A DNA stretch of 64,000 nucleotides from Gammaproteobacteria bacterium (GTDB taxonomy: Bacteria; Pseudomonadota; Gammaproteobacteria; Pseudomonadales; Cellvibrionaceae), in contig JAGKWO010000003.1 in NCBI GenBank assembly GCA_021151835.1, positions 62,001 to 126,000 on the forward strand, read 5' to 3'. Under the pieces are notes generated by a model, which was not told where the DNA came from, ran no database searches, and saw only the letters and a list, made by a program, of their open reading frames with translations. Positions 55,894 to 64,000 of this stretch are shown here, piece by piece; the stretch's first letter is position 1, and each line of letters opens with the position of its first letter. Made by a program: the position numbers and the translations under genes.

Positions 55894-58719
55894 ATGGCCG
55901 CCGAACCATCCCCGAACCCAACCGATATTTATGCACGCGCGCTGGCAGAATGGCAGCAGCGTTTCCCGCGCGCAGCAAAAAATAGTGCAGAACTGTCAAC
56001 CCAGCAATTATCGTCCCAGCAACAACTGGAACAGGAACTGCAAATCTACAAACTGGCAACAGAAATCCAACGCCAGGAATTACAAACGCTGGAAAAAAAA
56101 TTAGCCGATCTCATCAGTGTAGAGCGCAAGCAACTCGCCGATTTGCGTACCAGCGCGCGCATTCTGGAGGCGTCGCAAAGTATTGCCAAAGTGGGCGGTG
56201 TAGAAATGCATGTGCCCACGCGCAGTATTCACTGGACTGCGGAAACATTTCGTATTCACGACACCACACCACAAGAATATACACCCGGTTTCGACGAAGG
56301 TTTTTCCCTCTATTTACCCGGATCGCGCGAGCGCATCGAGGAAGCCTTGCGCCGCGCCATGGAAACCGGTGAAGTGTTTGATATTGAACTGGAAAAATAT
56401 ACGTTCAAAGGGCGCAAGATTGACGTGCGGACGACCTGCACATCCCATTTTGAAAATGGCAAATTAGTTCGCCTCACCGGCATCTACCAGGATATTACCG
56501 AGCGCAAACAAGCCGAGCGCCGCCATCAACATCATAATCGCATCCTGGAGATGTTAATCGCTAAAGTATCGCTGCCGGAAATTTTAAAAACGATTACCAG
56601 CGACGTGGAAAAACTATTACCCGATTGCATGTGTAGCATTATGTTACTGGATAGTGACGGGCAACATTTGCACAGTGGTGCAGCACACAATTTGCCGGAT
56701 TTTTTTCTTAAAGCAATTGATTGCCTGCCCGTTGGTGCGGGCATGGGTGTTTGCGGTAGCGCCGTTTTTTTTCGTCACCGGGTAATTATTACTGACGTTC
56801 ACAGTCATCCATGGACCAACGCATTCAGCGATTTGGCCCGCGAAGCAGGTATTGAGGCGTGTTGGTCGCAACCGGTTTTTTCCGCGCAAGGCCAGGTGCT
56901 CGGCACTTTTGCGCTTTACATCAAGGATTCGCGCAACCCGAATGATTACGAAATTAATTTAATTGAAAGCGAGGCACGACTAACTTCACTCGCCATCGAG
57001 CAAGGCCATGCTGAAGCGCGTTTGCAAATGGCCGCCAGTGTGTTCACCCACGCGCGCGAAGGTATTTTAATTACCGATACCCAGGGCAATATCATTGAAG
57101 CCAACCAGGTATTTACCGATATCACCGGTTATAGCCGCGAAGAAGTAATGGGGAAAAATCCACGCTTGTTGCAATCCGGTTTACACGACCAGGATTTTTA
57201 CGCCCAGTTATGGCACAGCCTGGTGGACAGTGGAAACTGGTATGGTGAAGTATGGAATCGCCGCAAAAATGGTGAACTTTATGCAGCGATGATGACCATT
57301 AGCGCCGTGCAGGATGTTCATGGTATTACACAAAATTATGTCAATTTATTTACCGACATTACCCCGCTAAAAGAGCATCAGCGCCAACTGGAATACATTG
57401 CGCATTACGATGCACTAACTGGTTTGCCCAATCGGGTTTTACTCGCCGACCGATTAAAACAAGCCATGGCACGCAGTCATCGCAACGGTCATTCACTGGC
57501 GGTACTTTATCTGGACCTGGATGGCTTTAAAGCGGTAAATGATCAACACGGCCACGACACCGGCGACCAACTATTGGTAAATATTTCCCATCGTTTAAAA
57601 GAAGTATTACGTGAAGGCGATACACTGGCGCGTATTGGCGGTGATGAATTTGTTGCGGTAATGGTTGATCTTGAACAACCCGAAGATTATGAAACAGTGT
57701 TAACGCGATTATTAAATGTCGCCGCCGAGCCGGTAACATTGAACCAACAGTTATTGCGTGTTTCAGCGAGCATTGGTGCGACGATTTATCCGCAAGACGT
57801 CGCCGATGCAGACCAATTATTACGTCATGCCGACCAGGCCATGTATATCGCCAAACAAGCGGGGAAAAACTGTTATCACCTGTTTGATGTTGCGAAAGAT
57901 ATTGCAGTAAAAACCCAGCGCGAAACCATTGAGCATATCCGCATTGCGCTGGATCGGCATGAATTTGTGCTGTATTACCAACCCAAGGTTAATATGCGCA
58001 CCGGCGCAATTATCGGTGCAGAGGCGTTGGTGCGCTGGCAACATCCGGAACGGGGCTTGTTATCGCCCGCCTTATTTTTGCCAGTGATTGAAGATCACCC
58101 GCTCAGTATTGAACTGGGCGATTGGGTAATTAACGAAGCCCTCGCGCAAATTGCCAGTTGGCAAACCATGGGATTATTAATTCCAGTCAGTGTAAACATC
58201 GGCGCATTGCAATTGCAGCGCAGCGAATTCGTCACCCAGCTAGCCGCACAATTGGCAGCACACCCACAAGTGCCCCCCGCCTATTTGCAATTGGAAATTG
58301 TGGAAACGAGTGCGCTGGAAGATATTGCCGAAGTTGCCGATATTATGCGTCGCTGCCGCGCGCTCGGGGTGAATTTTGCGGTCGATGATTTTGGCACTGG
58401 CTATTCATCACTCACTTATTTAAAACGCTTGCCGGCTGATTTATTAAAAATCGACCAGACCTTTGTGCGCGATATGCTCGATGATGCCGATGACCTCGCT
58501 ATTGTTAAAGGTGTCATCGGTCTTGCCAATGCGTTCCATCGCCAGGTGATTGCCGAAGGAGTCGAAACCGTTGCCCACGGCGAACTACTGATTCCGCTCG
58601 GCTGTGAATTAGCCCAGGGTTATGGCATCGCACGCCCTATGCCCGCCGTTGATCTACCCGGCTGGGCAGCAAATTGGAAACCCGCGCCCGCCTGGACCGA
58701 TCTGCATCGATTACCCTGA
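55894..58719 (+). CDS. Dual-domain GGDEF-EAL protein with PAS and GAF sensors
   Basis: A 941-residue cytosolic protein. In order: an N-terminal helix, a PAS domain (about 100-200), a GAF domain (about 220-365), a second PAS (about 375-490; ASVFTHAREGILITDTQG), GGDEF (about 505-665) and EAL (about 675-930). The GGDEF core is ARIGGDEFVAVM with RxxD I-site as REGD five residues before it, and the EAL motif IGAEALVRW is intact. FAVDDFGTGYSSLTYLK is the metal-site loop. So both c-di-GMP synthesis and breakdown are possible. The start at 55894 follows AGGAC at a distance; it sits between GH2 and GntR genes, and ties polysaccharide use to c-di-GMP only by position. Confidence 0.9.
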   Translation: MAAEPSPNPTDIYARALAEWQQRFPRAAKNSAELSTQQLSSQQQLEQELQIYKLATEIQRQELQTLEKKLADLISVERKQLADLRTSARILEASQSIAKVGGVEMHVPTRSIHWTAETFRIHDTTPQEYTPGFDEGFSLYLPGSRERIEEALRRAMETGEVFDIELEKYTFKGRKIDVRTTCTSHFENGKLVRLTGIYQDITERKQAERRHQHHNRILEMLIAKVSLPEILKTITSDVEKLLPDCMCSIMLLDSDGQHLHSGAAHNLPDFFLKAIDCLPVGAGMGVCGSAVFFRHRVIITDVHSHPWTNAFSDLAREAGIEACWSQPVFSAQGQVLGTFALYIKDSRNPNDYEINLIESEARLTSLAIEQGHAEARLQMAASVFTHAREGILITDTQGNIIEANQVFTDITGYSREEVMGKNPRLLQSGLHDQDFYAQLWHSLVDSGNWYGEVWNRRKNGELYAAMMTISAVQDVHGITQNYVNLFTDITPLKEHQRQLEYIAHYDALTGLPNRVLLADRLKQAMARSHRNGHSLAVLYLDLDGFKAVNDQHGHDTGDQLLVNISHRLKEVLREGDTLARIGGDEFVAVMVDLEQPEDYETVLTRLLNVAAEPVTLNQQLLRVSASIGATIYPQDVADADQLLRHADQAMYIAKQAGKNCYHLFDVAKDIAVKTQRETIEHIRIALDRHEFVLYYQPKVNMRTGAIIGAEALVRWQHPERGLLSPALFLPVIEDHPLSIELGDWVINEALAQIASWQTMGLLIPVSVNIGALQLQRSEFVTQLAAQLAAHPQVPPAYLQLEIVETSALEDIAEVADIMRRCRALGVNFAVDDFGTGYSSLTYLKRLPADLLKIDQTFVRDMLDDADDLAIVKGVIGLANAFHRQVIAEGVETVAHGELLIPLGCELAQGYGIARPMPAVDLPGWAANWKPAPAWTDLHRLP

Positions 58720-58755
58720 ATCTGTTGCCAAAACGAACCGCTTTTGCGCAATACT

Positions 58756-58789
58756 CAGATTGTATTATTAACAATAAATCGTTAATCTG
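58756..58789. promoter_or_regulatory. Candidate operator upstream of GntR gene
   Basis: Two nested inverted pairs lie 28-61 bp before the GntR gene: cagatt/aatctg at 58756-58761 and 58784-58789, and ttaac/gttaa at 58768-58772 and 58781-58785. GntR regulators bind such short palindromes, so auto-regulation is plausible. Confidence 0.4.
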
Positions 58790-58816
58790 CTGCCATAAAT
58801 TCGGTCTCTCAGAGCA

Positions 58817-59536
58817 ATGACAACGATGGCAATTCTTGATCGCAACTTCAATCTTTCACAACGCATGGTACAAGAACTGGGACGCACGATTATCTGCGGT
58901 GAATTTGTTGATGACAGCCTGCCAACCGAAGCGGAGTTATGTGAGAAGTTCGGTGTAAGCCGCAGTGCCGTCCGCGAAGCGGTAAAAATGTTATCGGCCA
59001 AAGGCCTGATTACCAGCAAACCCCGCCAGGGCATTCGCATCCAGCCGGAAGACCAGTGGAATATTTTTGACCCGGATTTATTGCGTTGGGTCCTGGAAAG
59101 CAAACCTTCACTGCATGTATTGAAAGAATTTTTGCAGGTGCGTATTGCAATCGAACCGGAAGCGGCCGCACTGGCGGCACGTTACGCCGATCAAACCAGG
59201 CTTGATGCTATTGAAACTGCACTCGAGGGAATGCGCAAAGCCGAAGGGAACAGCAAAGAAGACCTGGAAGCAGATATCGCATTCCACGTCAGCATTTTGT
59301 ACGCAAGTAACAACCGTTTTTATATTCGCCTGCGCGATTTTATTTCCACTGCACTGCGCGTCAGTATCAGCCACACCAACCCAATCAAAGGCAACCACGA
59401 AGGCGTAGTGGAAGACCACTCCAAAGTTTTCAACGCGATTAAAAACCGCAACCCGGAACGCGCCCGTCAGGCGATGTTGGCGTTAATTGATGAAGCGTTG
59501 AATTTTATTGAGGATTCAATTGCTGCAGGCAAGTAA
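58817..59536 (+). CDS. GntR-family regulator (FadR subfamily)
   Basis: A 239-residue regulator. The N-terminal winged helix (about 10-75) has PTEAELCEKFGVSRSAVREA and KGLITSKPRQGIRI. The C-terminal FCD effector domain has the helical pattern with RIAIEPEAAALAARYA and EDLEADIAFHVSILYASNNR, with His in DIAFHVS, DHSKV and SHTN positions for a metal-coordinated effector. Such regulators usually respond to sugar acids or galactonate-type compounds. It lies between the GGDEF/EAL gene and convergent GH43. Its position suggests that it controls the GH2 or GH43/GH97 genes. A terminator follows. Confidence 0.9.
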   Translation: MTTMAILDRNFNLSQRMVQELGRTIICGEFVDDSLPTEAELCEKFGVSRSAVREAVKMLSAKGLITSKPRQGIRIQPEDQWNIFDPDLLRWVLESKPSLHVLKEFLQVRIAIEPEAAALAARYADQTRLDAIETALEGMRKAEGNSKEDLEADIAFHVSILYASNNRFYIRLRDFISTALRVSISHTNPIKGNHEGVVEDHSKVFNAIKNRNPERARQAMLALIDEALNFIEDSIAAGK

Positions 59537-59557
59537 TTTGCGCATTGTTTTATCGTG

Positions 59558-59587
59558 AAAAACGGCAGCCAAATGGCTGCCGTTTTT
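59558..59587 (+). terminator. Rho-independent terminator after GntR gene
   Basis: A 13-bp stem (aaaaacggcagcc / ggctgccgttttt) with a tight loop ends in a T-run, 21 bp after the GntR stop. The A-run at the other side lets it act for the convergent GH43 gene too. Confidence 0.9.
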
Positions 59588-59688
59588 GTATCCGAATATT
59601 GATAATAAAGAATCTGCAATGAGTTCACAGAAAATATCGTAATCACTACTACCCTGTTCACCGTCATTATTGCTAGCGGCCAGCAGTA

Positions 59689-61626
59689 TTACGGGATTGG
59701 TTTTAACTGAAAACGCTGGCAATTGGAATTTAACCATTGCCCCTGGGCAAAATTGGTATGGTTGGCAAGGCCGCAATGCGCCAGGTCAATTACCAGGTTG
59801 CTTTTGCGATTGGCCAGTTTCACTGTGCCATCAGCAAGGAAATCCACTTGCCATTGCGCATGGTTACCATCACAGGTAGCGAGTTCGATATTTGCCCCCG
59901 GGACAATGGATTTATTTGCCACACTTACACACAGCTTGTCATCCGCGGCTGACTGGATCTGGTAAAAACCATTGTCAGTGTGAACAAATACCCAACGCTG
60001 GCTAGCCAGGTTTTTCCATTCATCCTGCTCGATATTAGCCCCTGTTGTTACTGCGCCGGCAAAACCAAGGGCTTTACCACTTTGTACGCTGGTGATGGCA
60101 ACGCCTTGCAGCGGTTGAATACGCCACAATGCGCATGCAGGCTGAGGTTCCATAAATTGTGCAACATCTTCCACGGATTTTTTTTCGTCAACCGGTGCCG
60201 GTTCGGTGCAGTTTGCAAATTGAATAGGTTGCTTTGTTTGGGCATTAATCAAACGTAACCAACCTTGATGATGCGGGACCAATTGCCATTGCTGGCAAAG
60301 CTGGTTATGCCATGGGTCAATCGTTAAATTACCGGAGACTCCTGCATTACATTGATCACCGCCGTTTTTATCGCTGCTTTGCCCTAAAAACTTTCCATCG
60401 TTATTTACTAAACGGTAATTGCCATTGGCGGTGTAATCCAGCACCCAATTGCTCGCCAATTCGTTACTACAATCCCCGGAAGCAATTTTCCCATTGCTAT
60501 CAAATGCCACACACTGCTGATTCGCTTTATTAACCAACTGTACTTGCGTGCCTTGTACCCGGGTAACCAATGGACCATTTTCACCAGAGGGGGAAATCAC
60601 CGGCTTTCCAGCTTCGACCGGCTCACCAAAATGCGGCGTATCGTCAGCATTCCAGGTAAATTTTTGGGCGCGCAGTGAGCGGGTTGAACTACAACCTTCG
60701 TTTTCGCTCGCATTACCGTGGTAGATCAACCAATCTTCGCTACCATCCGGCGATTTGAAAAATCCGTTGTGGCCGGGCCCATAAACACCGTTGGCCTTAC
60801 TAAATACCGGCTCGGCAGATTTTTTCCATGAGGCCGGTATTAACGGGTCGCCAGTTAATTCAATCAACCCCAATTTGTAATCCGGTGTATTGCAAAAGCT
60901 GGCGGAATAAATCATGAAGGTCCGGCCATTGCGTTTTAAAATTTCCGGCCCTTCATTGACTTTCATACCGGATTTTTCCCATGCGTAATCGGGTTTGGAA
61001 ATTAATACTTTATCGCCCGTTATGGTCCAGGGATTTTTCATTTTAGCGATAAAGATTGACTGCTCGTCCTTCACCCACTCAGACCACAACAAATATAATT
61101 GTCCGTTGTGCTCCAGATAATTACCATCGATATTCCAGGTATCAGGCATAGGCGATCCTTTGTACGTGTAAGGCCCCAGCGGGTCATCGCCCTGGCTTTC
61201 AATCACACTTAAATGCTGGCGTTCATAATTTTCAGCGATACCCGAGGTATACATTACATACCAGCGATAACCCTTTTCCGTTTTCAACCGATGGAATTCA
61301 AATGCCCAGAAATTACAGCAACGCGATAATTCACTTTCAGACCAGATATGAATTGGTGTTGCAGTTGCCAAACCAGCCAGCGTGGGCGATTTGCGCATTA
61401 CCAACTGGGAAGTCCAGGTAGTCGTCGTTAAATAATAGTTGCCGTCAAAATATTCCAGCCAGGGATCTGCACCGTTGGGATAAATCGGATTGGTAAAAGT
61501 ATTCACATCTGACCGGGTTGCCGGTGCAGCAGTATTGTTATTCGAAGCAGTATTTTTGTTGGATTCTTTTGCTCCACAACCCAACAAAATAATGGGCAAT
61601 AAAAATCCGGTTAATAATTTTTTCAT
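59689..61626 (-). CDS. GH43 lipoprotein with two ricin-type (CBM13-like) domains
   Basis: A 645-residue lipoprotein; the lipobox LLGC places Cys17 at the mature start. Residues about 45-350 are a GH43 propeller: NGADPWLEY has the base Asp, NIDGNYLEHNGQ the second Asp and VNEGPEILKRNG the acid Glu. Two C-terminal ricin-like domains (about 352-490 and 495-645) show repeated QxW-type endings (NQLCQQWQLVP, LASQRWVF, HAQWQVDF). GH43 enzymes include arabinofuranosidases, arabinanases and beta-xylosidases; the exact activity is unknown. It is on the same strand as GH97, 204 bp downstream, with inverted-repeat element 3 between. Confidence 0.85.
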   Translation of the reverse strand: MKKLLTGFLLPIILLGCGAKESNKNTASNNNTAAPATRSDVNTFTNPIYPNGADPWLEYFDGNYYLTTTTWTSQLVMRKSPTLAGLATATPIHIWSESELSRCCNFWAFEFHRLKTEKGYRWYVMYTSGIAENYERQHLSVIESQGDDPLGPYTYKGSPMPDTWNIDGNYLEHNGQLYLLWSEWVKDEQSIFIAKMKNPWTITGDKVLISKPDYAWEKSGMKVNEGPEILKRNGRTFMIYSASFCNTPDYKLGLIELTGDPLIPASWKKSAEPVFSKANGVYGPGHNGFFKSPDGSEDWLIYHGNASENEGCSSTRSLRAQKFTWNADDTPHFGEPVEAGKPVISPSGENGPLVTRVQGTQVQLVNKANQQCVAFDSNGKIASGDCSNELASNWVLDYTANGNYRLVNNDGKFLGQSSDKNGGDQCNAGVSGNLTIDPWHNQLCQQWQLVPHHQGWLRLINAQTKQPIQFANCTEPAPVDEKKSVEDVAQFMEPQPACALWRIQPLQGVAITSVQSGKALGFAGAVTTGANIEQDEWKNLASQRWVFVHTDNGFYQIQSAADDKLCVSVANKSIVPGANIELATCDGNHAQWQVDFLADGTVKLANRKSNLVIDLAHCGLANHTNFAQGQWLNSNCQRFQLKPIP

Positions 61627-61657
61627 TGTACATCTCTCACTATTTACATCGTTTTTT

Positions 61658-61834
61658 TAGGTTGCTGCGGACCACGCAGGCTGAGCGATGATCCGCAACA
61701 CGATCTATTTGCTGTGATATTTTTAATTAATCAGCAACACCCTCCACTCACATTTCGCTTTTTGGTTTTGAGGCTACGAAGGCACAATAATGTTGCGGTT
61801 CACAAGCTCAGCCGGCGCGGCGCGCAGCACCTAC
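61658..61834. repeat. GTAGGTTG-type inverted-repeat element 3
   Basis: Left arm 61658-61700 and right arm 61791-61834 are complementary over most of about 43 bases, with several mismatches. They enclose 90 bases containing a CACATTTCGCTTTTTGG stretch like element 2. The outer right end on the minus strand is GTAGGTGCTG, and its TAG is the stop codon of the GH97 gene. Confidence 0.8.
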
Positions 61835-63807
61835 TTCAATACCATCACAAAACCGGCATTTGGTCGCAGGGTAATTGTTTGTGGTGCGTCATTAGTTATT
61901 TCCTGCCGGACAAAACTTCTTTCAGTGTCACCACTGGCAATGACATAGCCGTTTTTATCGCCAATAAAACTTAAATCCAGTGCCAGTGTTTTATTTTCCT
62001 GTTCTGCATTAATACCCGCGACGTACCAGGTATCGCCCGCCTTGCGCGCAATTACCGCAAATTTTCCAGGATAACCTTCGATAAACTTCACATCATCCCA
62101 TTCACGCGGCAAGTCGCGCAGGAAATCTTTTACATAATCGGGGACGGTAGCCATGCCTTCAGGAATTTCAGCAAAGTGCTGGATACCGGAAATCATTAGT
62201 ACTGACTCCGCCAACTCAAATGAATTTTCAGTGACACGTTTAATATTGGGGATATCACCGAAAACCATCGGCGTAAAATCCATGGGATCAAAAATATTGC
62301 GCGTGAATAATGCCGTAGCTACATGTTGCGCAACCGCGTCCTGGTCTGCCTGGGTGAAGGTTGTAAATTCAAATCCCTTGATGGACTCCATGGTCATTAA
62401 ATTCGGGAAGGTGCGTTGCCAACCACGCGGCAAAGTAGCGCCGTGAAAGTTCACCAGTAATTGATGGGCGGCGGCGTCTTTTAAAATATCGATGTAATAA
62501 TCCATAAAGGATTGTCCATCGCCACCAAAGAAATCAATCTTTACGCCTTTTACACCAATGTCATGCAAGCGGGAAAATTCCGCCTCCCGTTGCCCGGATG
62601 TTAGCAATCGGCTTTTGGGACTATAGGGCGAGGTGTTCCATTCACCCGATGAGTTATACCATACCAAAATACCGATATTTTTTTGTGCGGCGTAATCCAC
62701 CAATTCGTGTAACTTTTCATAACCAATTTTTTTATCCCAATCCGCATCGATAAGTGTGTAATCCCAATGCATATCGGCGGCATAATCGATAAATTTTTTC
62801 TGCACCTCAAAGGTTGTGAAATCATCCTTTAGAATTGCCCAACTCCAGGAACTGTGGCCTGGTTTGATAAAATCTTTTTCCATGGCAACGGCAGGAGCCG
62901 CCAAATCAGTTCCCAACGTTGACTCCATCACTTGCGCTAATGAACCCAATGCAATAATTCGCCAGGGTGATAGCAATACATCGTTCGCATGCGCCAGCAA
63001 CGCACCTTTTTCTCCGCCTGCCGAAATAAATACTTCTTCATGCTGCGGGGGAGCTATTGTGTACTCGCCGGCAGTTGAACCCGATTGCAAATGGGAACCG
63101 TGCCAGCTGCCATCTATGGCAGCTTCAGAAATAACGACCCACTGATGATCCGTATTGTTACCTCCGGTATTAAATAACGCCGGGAAAACCCAACCCTGCC
63201 CGAGTGTTGCTGCAGTGCCAACCGGCACTTCCATTTGATAATGCTCCTCATAGGAGGGATTAGTGTTGCTCCAACCGGTTTGCGCTACCGCCATTGGTTG
63301 CAACCAGGCTTTGGCAGTGTTTGCAAAATGAAAGCGGGTAATTTCTTTACTAAATTGTTTGTTCGCAATCGTCGAATCAGTTACGGAATAACGAAAGGCG
63401 ACACCATCGTTAGCAACACGAAATATCAAGGTCAGCTTTTGTTGTTGTGCATTGATAATCGAAAACGTTTGTTCATTGGCTTGGTAGGTGATATCCCTTT
63501 TTTTACCGACTTGCATTCGGTAAACATCAGTCACTGGTGTAACAGGTGAGTGCGCATCAATTTTTATATTTTGGGAAAAATCCGCATCGGTTAATTGCAG
63601 CCCCAGGGAAGAGTCAAGAATGACGGGTTGACCCAATCGGTCAACACGGTAGGCCAGTGTATGCTGGTCGGTAACAAAAACCTTTACACTGATGTTTTTA
63701 TCGGGACTGGTGAGCGCTTCCCCGGTATTTTTACTACAACTGAAAAGGCCCGCCACCAATGCGAACAGCGCAACCATATTAACCAGAACCCTGTATGTCA
63801 GTTTCAT
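61831..63807 (-). CDS. GH97 glycoside hydrolase lipoprotein
   Basis: A 658-residue exported protein with lipobox LFSC at about residue 24. It has an N-terminal beta-sandwich and a catalytic barrel of glycoside hydrolase family 97. Segments include SWSWAILKDDFTTFEVQKKF, YTLIDADWDKKIGYEKLHEL, VKGVKIDFFGGDGQSFMDYY and MTMESIKGFEF. The IDFFGGDG Asp is at the position expected for the nucleophile of retaining members (alpha-galactosidase type), rather than inverting SusB; this is inference. Start at 63807 has GAGG 5 bases before. The stop codon lies in the edge of inverted-repeat element 3. A terminator at 63833-63876 separates it from the upstream gene. Confidence 0.9.
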   Translation of the reverse strand: MKLTYRVLVNMVALFALVAGLFSCSKNTGEALTSPDKNISVKVFVTDQHTLAYRVDRLGQPVILDSSLGLQLTDADFSQNIKIDAHSPVTPVTDVYRMQVGKKRDITYQANEQTFSIINAQQQKLTLIFRVANDGVAFRYSVTDSTIANKQFSKEITRFHFANTAKAWLQPMAVAQTGWSNTNPSYEEHYQMEVPVGTAATLGQGWVFPALFNTGGNNTDHQWVVISEAAIDGSWHGSHLQSGSTAGEYTIAPPQHEEVFISAGGEKGALLAHANDVLLSPWRIIALGSLAQVMESTLGTDLAAPAVAMEKDFIKPGHSSWSWAILKDDFTTFEVQKKFIDYAADMHWDYTLIDADWDKKIGYEKLHELVDYAAQKNIGILVWYNSSGEWNTSPYSPKSRLLTSGQREAEFSRLHDIGVKGVKIDFFGGDGQSFMDYYIDILKDAAAHQLLVNFHGATLPRGWQRTFPNLMTMESIKGFEFTTFTQADQDAVAQHVATALFTRNIFDPMDFTPMVFGDIPNIKRVTENSFELAESVLMISGIQHFAEIPEGMATVPDYVKDFLRDLPREWDDVKFIEGYPGKFAVIARKAGDTWYVAGINAEQENKTLALDLSFIGDKNGYVIASGDTERSFVRQEITNDAPQTITLRPNAGFVMVLK

Positions 63808-63832
63808 CATCACCTCTTTTTTATTACGGGAA

Positions 63833-63876
63833 AAAGCTGTAGCGCTGCTATTGCACTACCATGACGCTACAGCTTT
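63833..63876 (-). terminator. Terminator of the upstream ricin-domain gene
   Basis: A 12-bp perfect stem (aaagctgtagcg / cgctacagcttt) with a 20-base loop, and a T-run on the minus strand. It lies 11 bp after the stop of the partial gene at the right edge and before the GH97 gene. Confidence 0.85.
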
Positions 63877-63886
63877 CAAATAGAAA

Positions 63887-64000
63887 TTATTTCAAACGAG
63901 TTAAACCAAATTGCTGGTTGGTTGCACCGGTTGCATTCCACTGGATGATTTGCGCACCATTTGCCGTGCTTAAATTCAATACGTCCAACGGCAGGTTGCT
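63887..64000 (-). CDS. C-terminus of a ricin-type domain protein (partial)
   Basis: Only the last 37 residues are in the window. They read SNLPLDVLNLSTANGAQIIQ then WNATGATNQQFGLTRLK before TAA. IIQW is a QxW repeat and NQQFGL is the final strand of a ricin B/CBM13-like domain. The protein is probably a secreted glycoside hydrolase like its neighbours, but this cannot be seen. It ends at a strong terminator. Confidence 0.7.
   Translation of the reverse strand, partial: SNLPLDVLNLSTANGAQIIQWNATGATNQQFGLTRLK

Noticed and set aside
1..64000. CRISPR array, tRNA or rRNA genes, prophage or intact IS element
   Set aside because: None was seen on reading; repeats found are short inverted or direct types without transposase.

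Overview
The window looks like chromosomal DNA from a free-living, polysaccharide-degrading gammaproteobacterium, most likely Cellvibrio or a close relative in the Cellvibrionaceae. Reasons: a secreted GH5 cellulase with CBM2 and CBM10 modules joined by long polyserine linkers; GH2, GH43 plus ricin-type and GH97 lipoprotein or secreted enzymes; a rhombosortase-type GlyGly-CTERM lipoprotein; and RND, CstA and hybrid-kinase families typical of Gammaproteobacteria. This assignment is inference from gene content. I saw no rRNA, tRNA, CRISPR array, prophage or intact insertion sequence.

Layout. 0-2 kb: minus-strand mesX-mesD pair (oxygen-dependent, folate-independent methionine synthase) with a perfect MetR-type box far upstream. 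2-10 kb: stress-flavoured genes: cold-shock protein, an unlisted 53-codon membrane protein, Crp/Fnr-like regulator, degenerate ferritin-like protein divergent from a secreted EndoU-like ribonuclease, PRC-barrel protein, duplicated-motif membrane protein, and a PQQ-type sugar dehydrogenase fused to a PEBP domain. 10-22 kb: three hybrid histidine kinases (two are paralogues with the same N-terminal sensor) around an unrecognised three-gene envelope operon (12.5-14.7 kb), an O-acyltransferase and a DUF1566 protein. 22-29.5 kb: DHA2 exporter, Fur-like winged-helix regulator lacking the metal domain, siderophore-interacting reductase, tandem TerB/J-domain co-chaperones, amidohydrolase and rhombotarget lipoprotein. 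29.5-38 kb: an LplT-PlsC-Aas triple fusion with a divergent HTH regulator, cstA with its small partner, and an amino-acid permease. 38-43 kb: acyltransferase/SGNH protein and the GH5 cellulase. 43-53 kb: a coiled-coil membrane protein and an mdtABC-like RND pump. 53-64 kb: a collapsed vapBC module, GH2, a PAS/GAF/GGDEF/EAL protein, a GntR regulator, GH43-ricin, GH97 and the end of another ricin-domain protein.

How it works together. The carbohydrate genes at the right end (GH2, GntR, GH43, GH97, ricin protein) suggest uptake-side degradation of a plant cell-wall side-chain polysaccharide, while the isolated GH5 enzyme acts on cellulose and has its own promoter region with a LacI-type palindrome. 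The kinases carry only receiver outputs, so they must act through partners outside the window.

Most unusual points: a family of three long inverted repeats with GTAGGTTG-like ends, two of which supply the stop codon of the neighbouring gene; the unrecognised membrane/cytosolic/secreted operon; the secreted EndoU-like nuclease; a frameshifted Gly/Tyr-rich peptide gene whose repeats record past selection; and the vapBC deletion scar. All product names are from reading the translated sequence; no database search was run.
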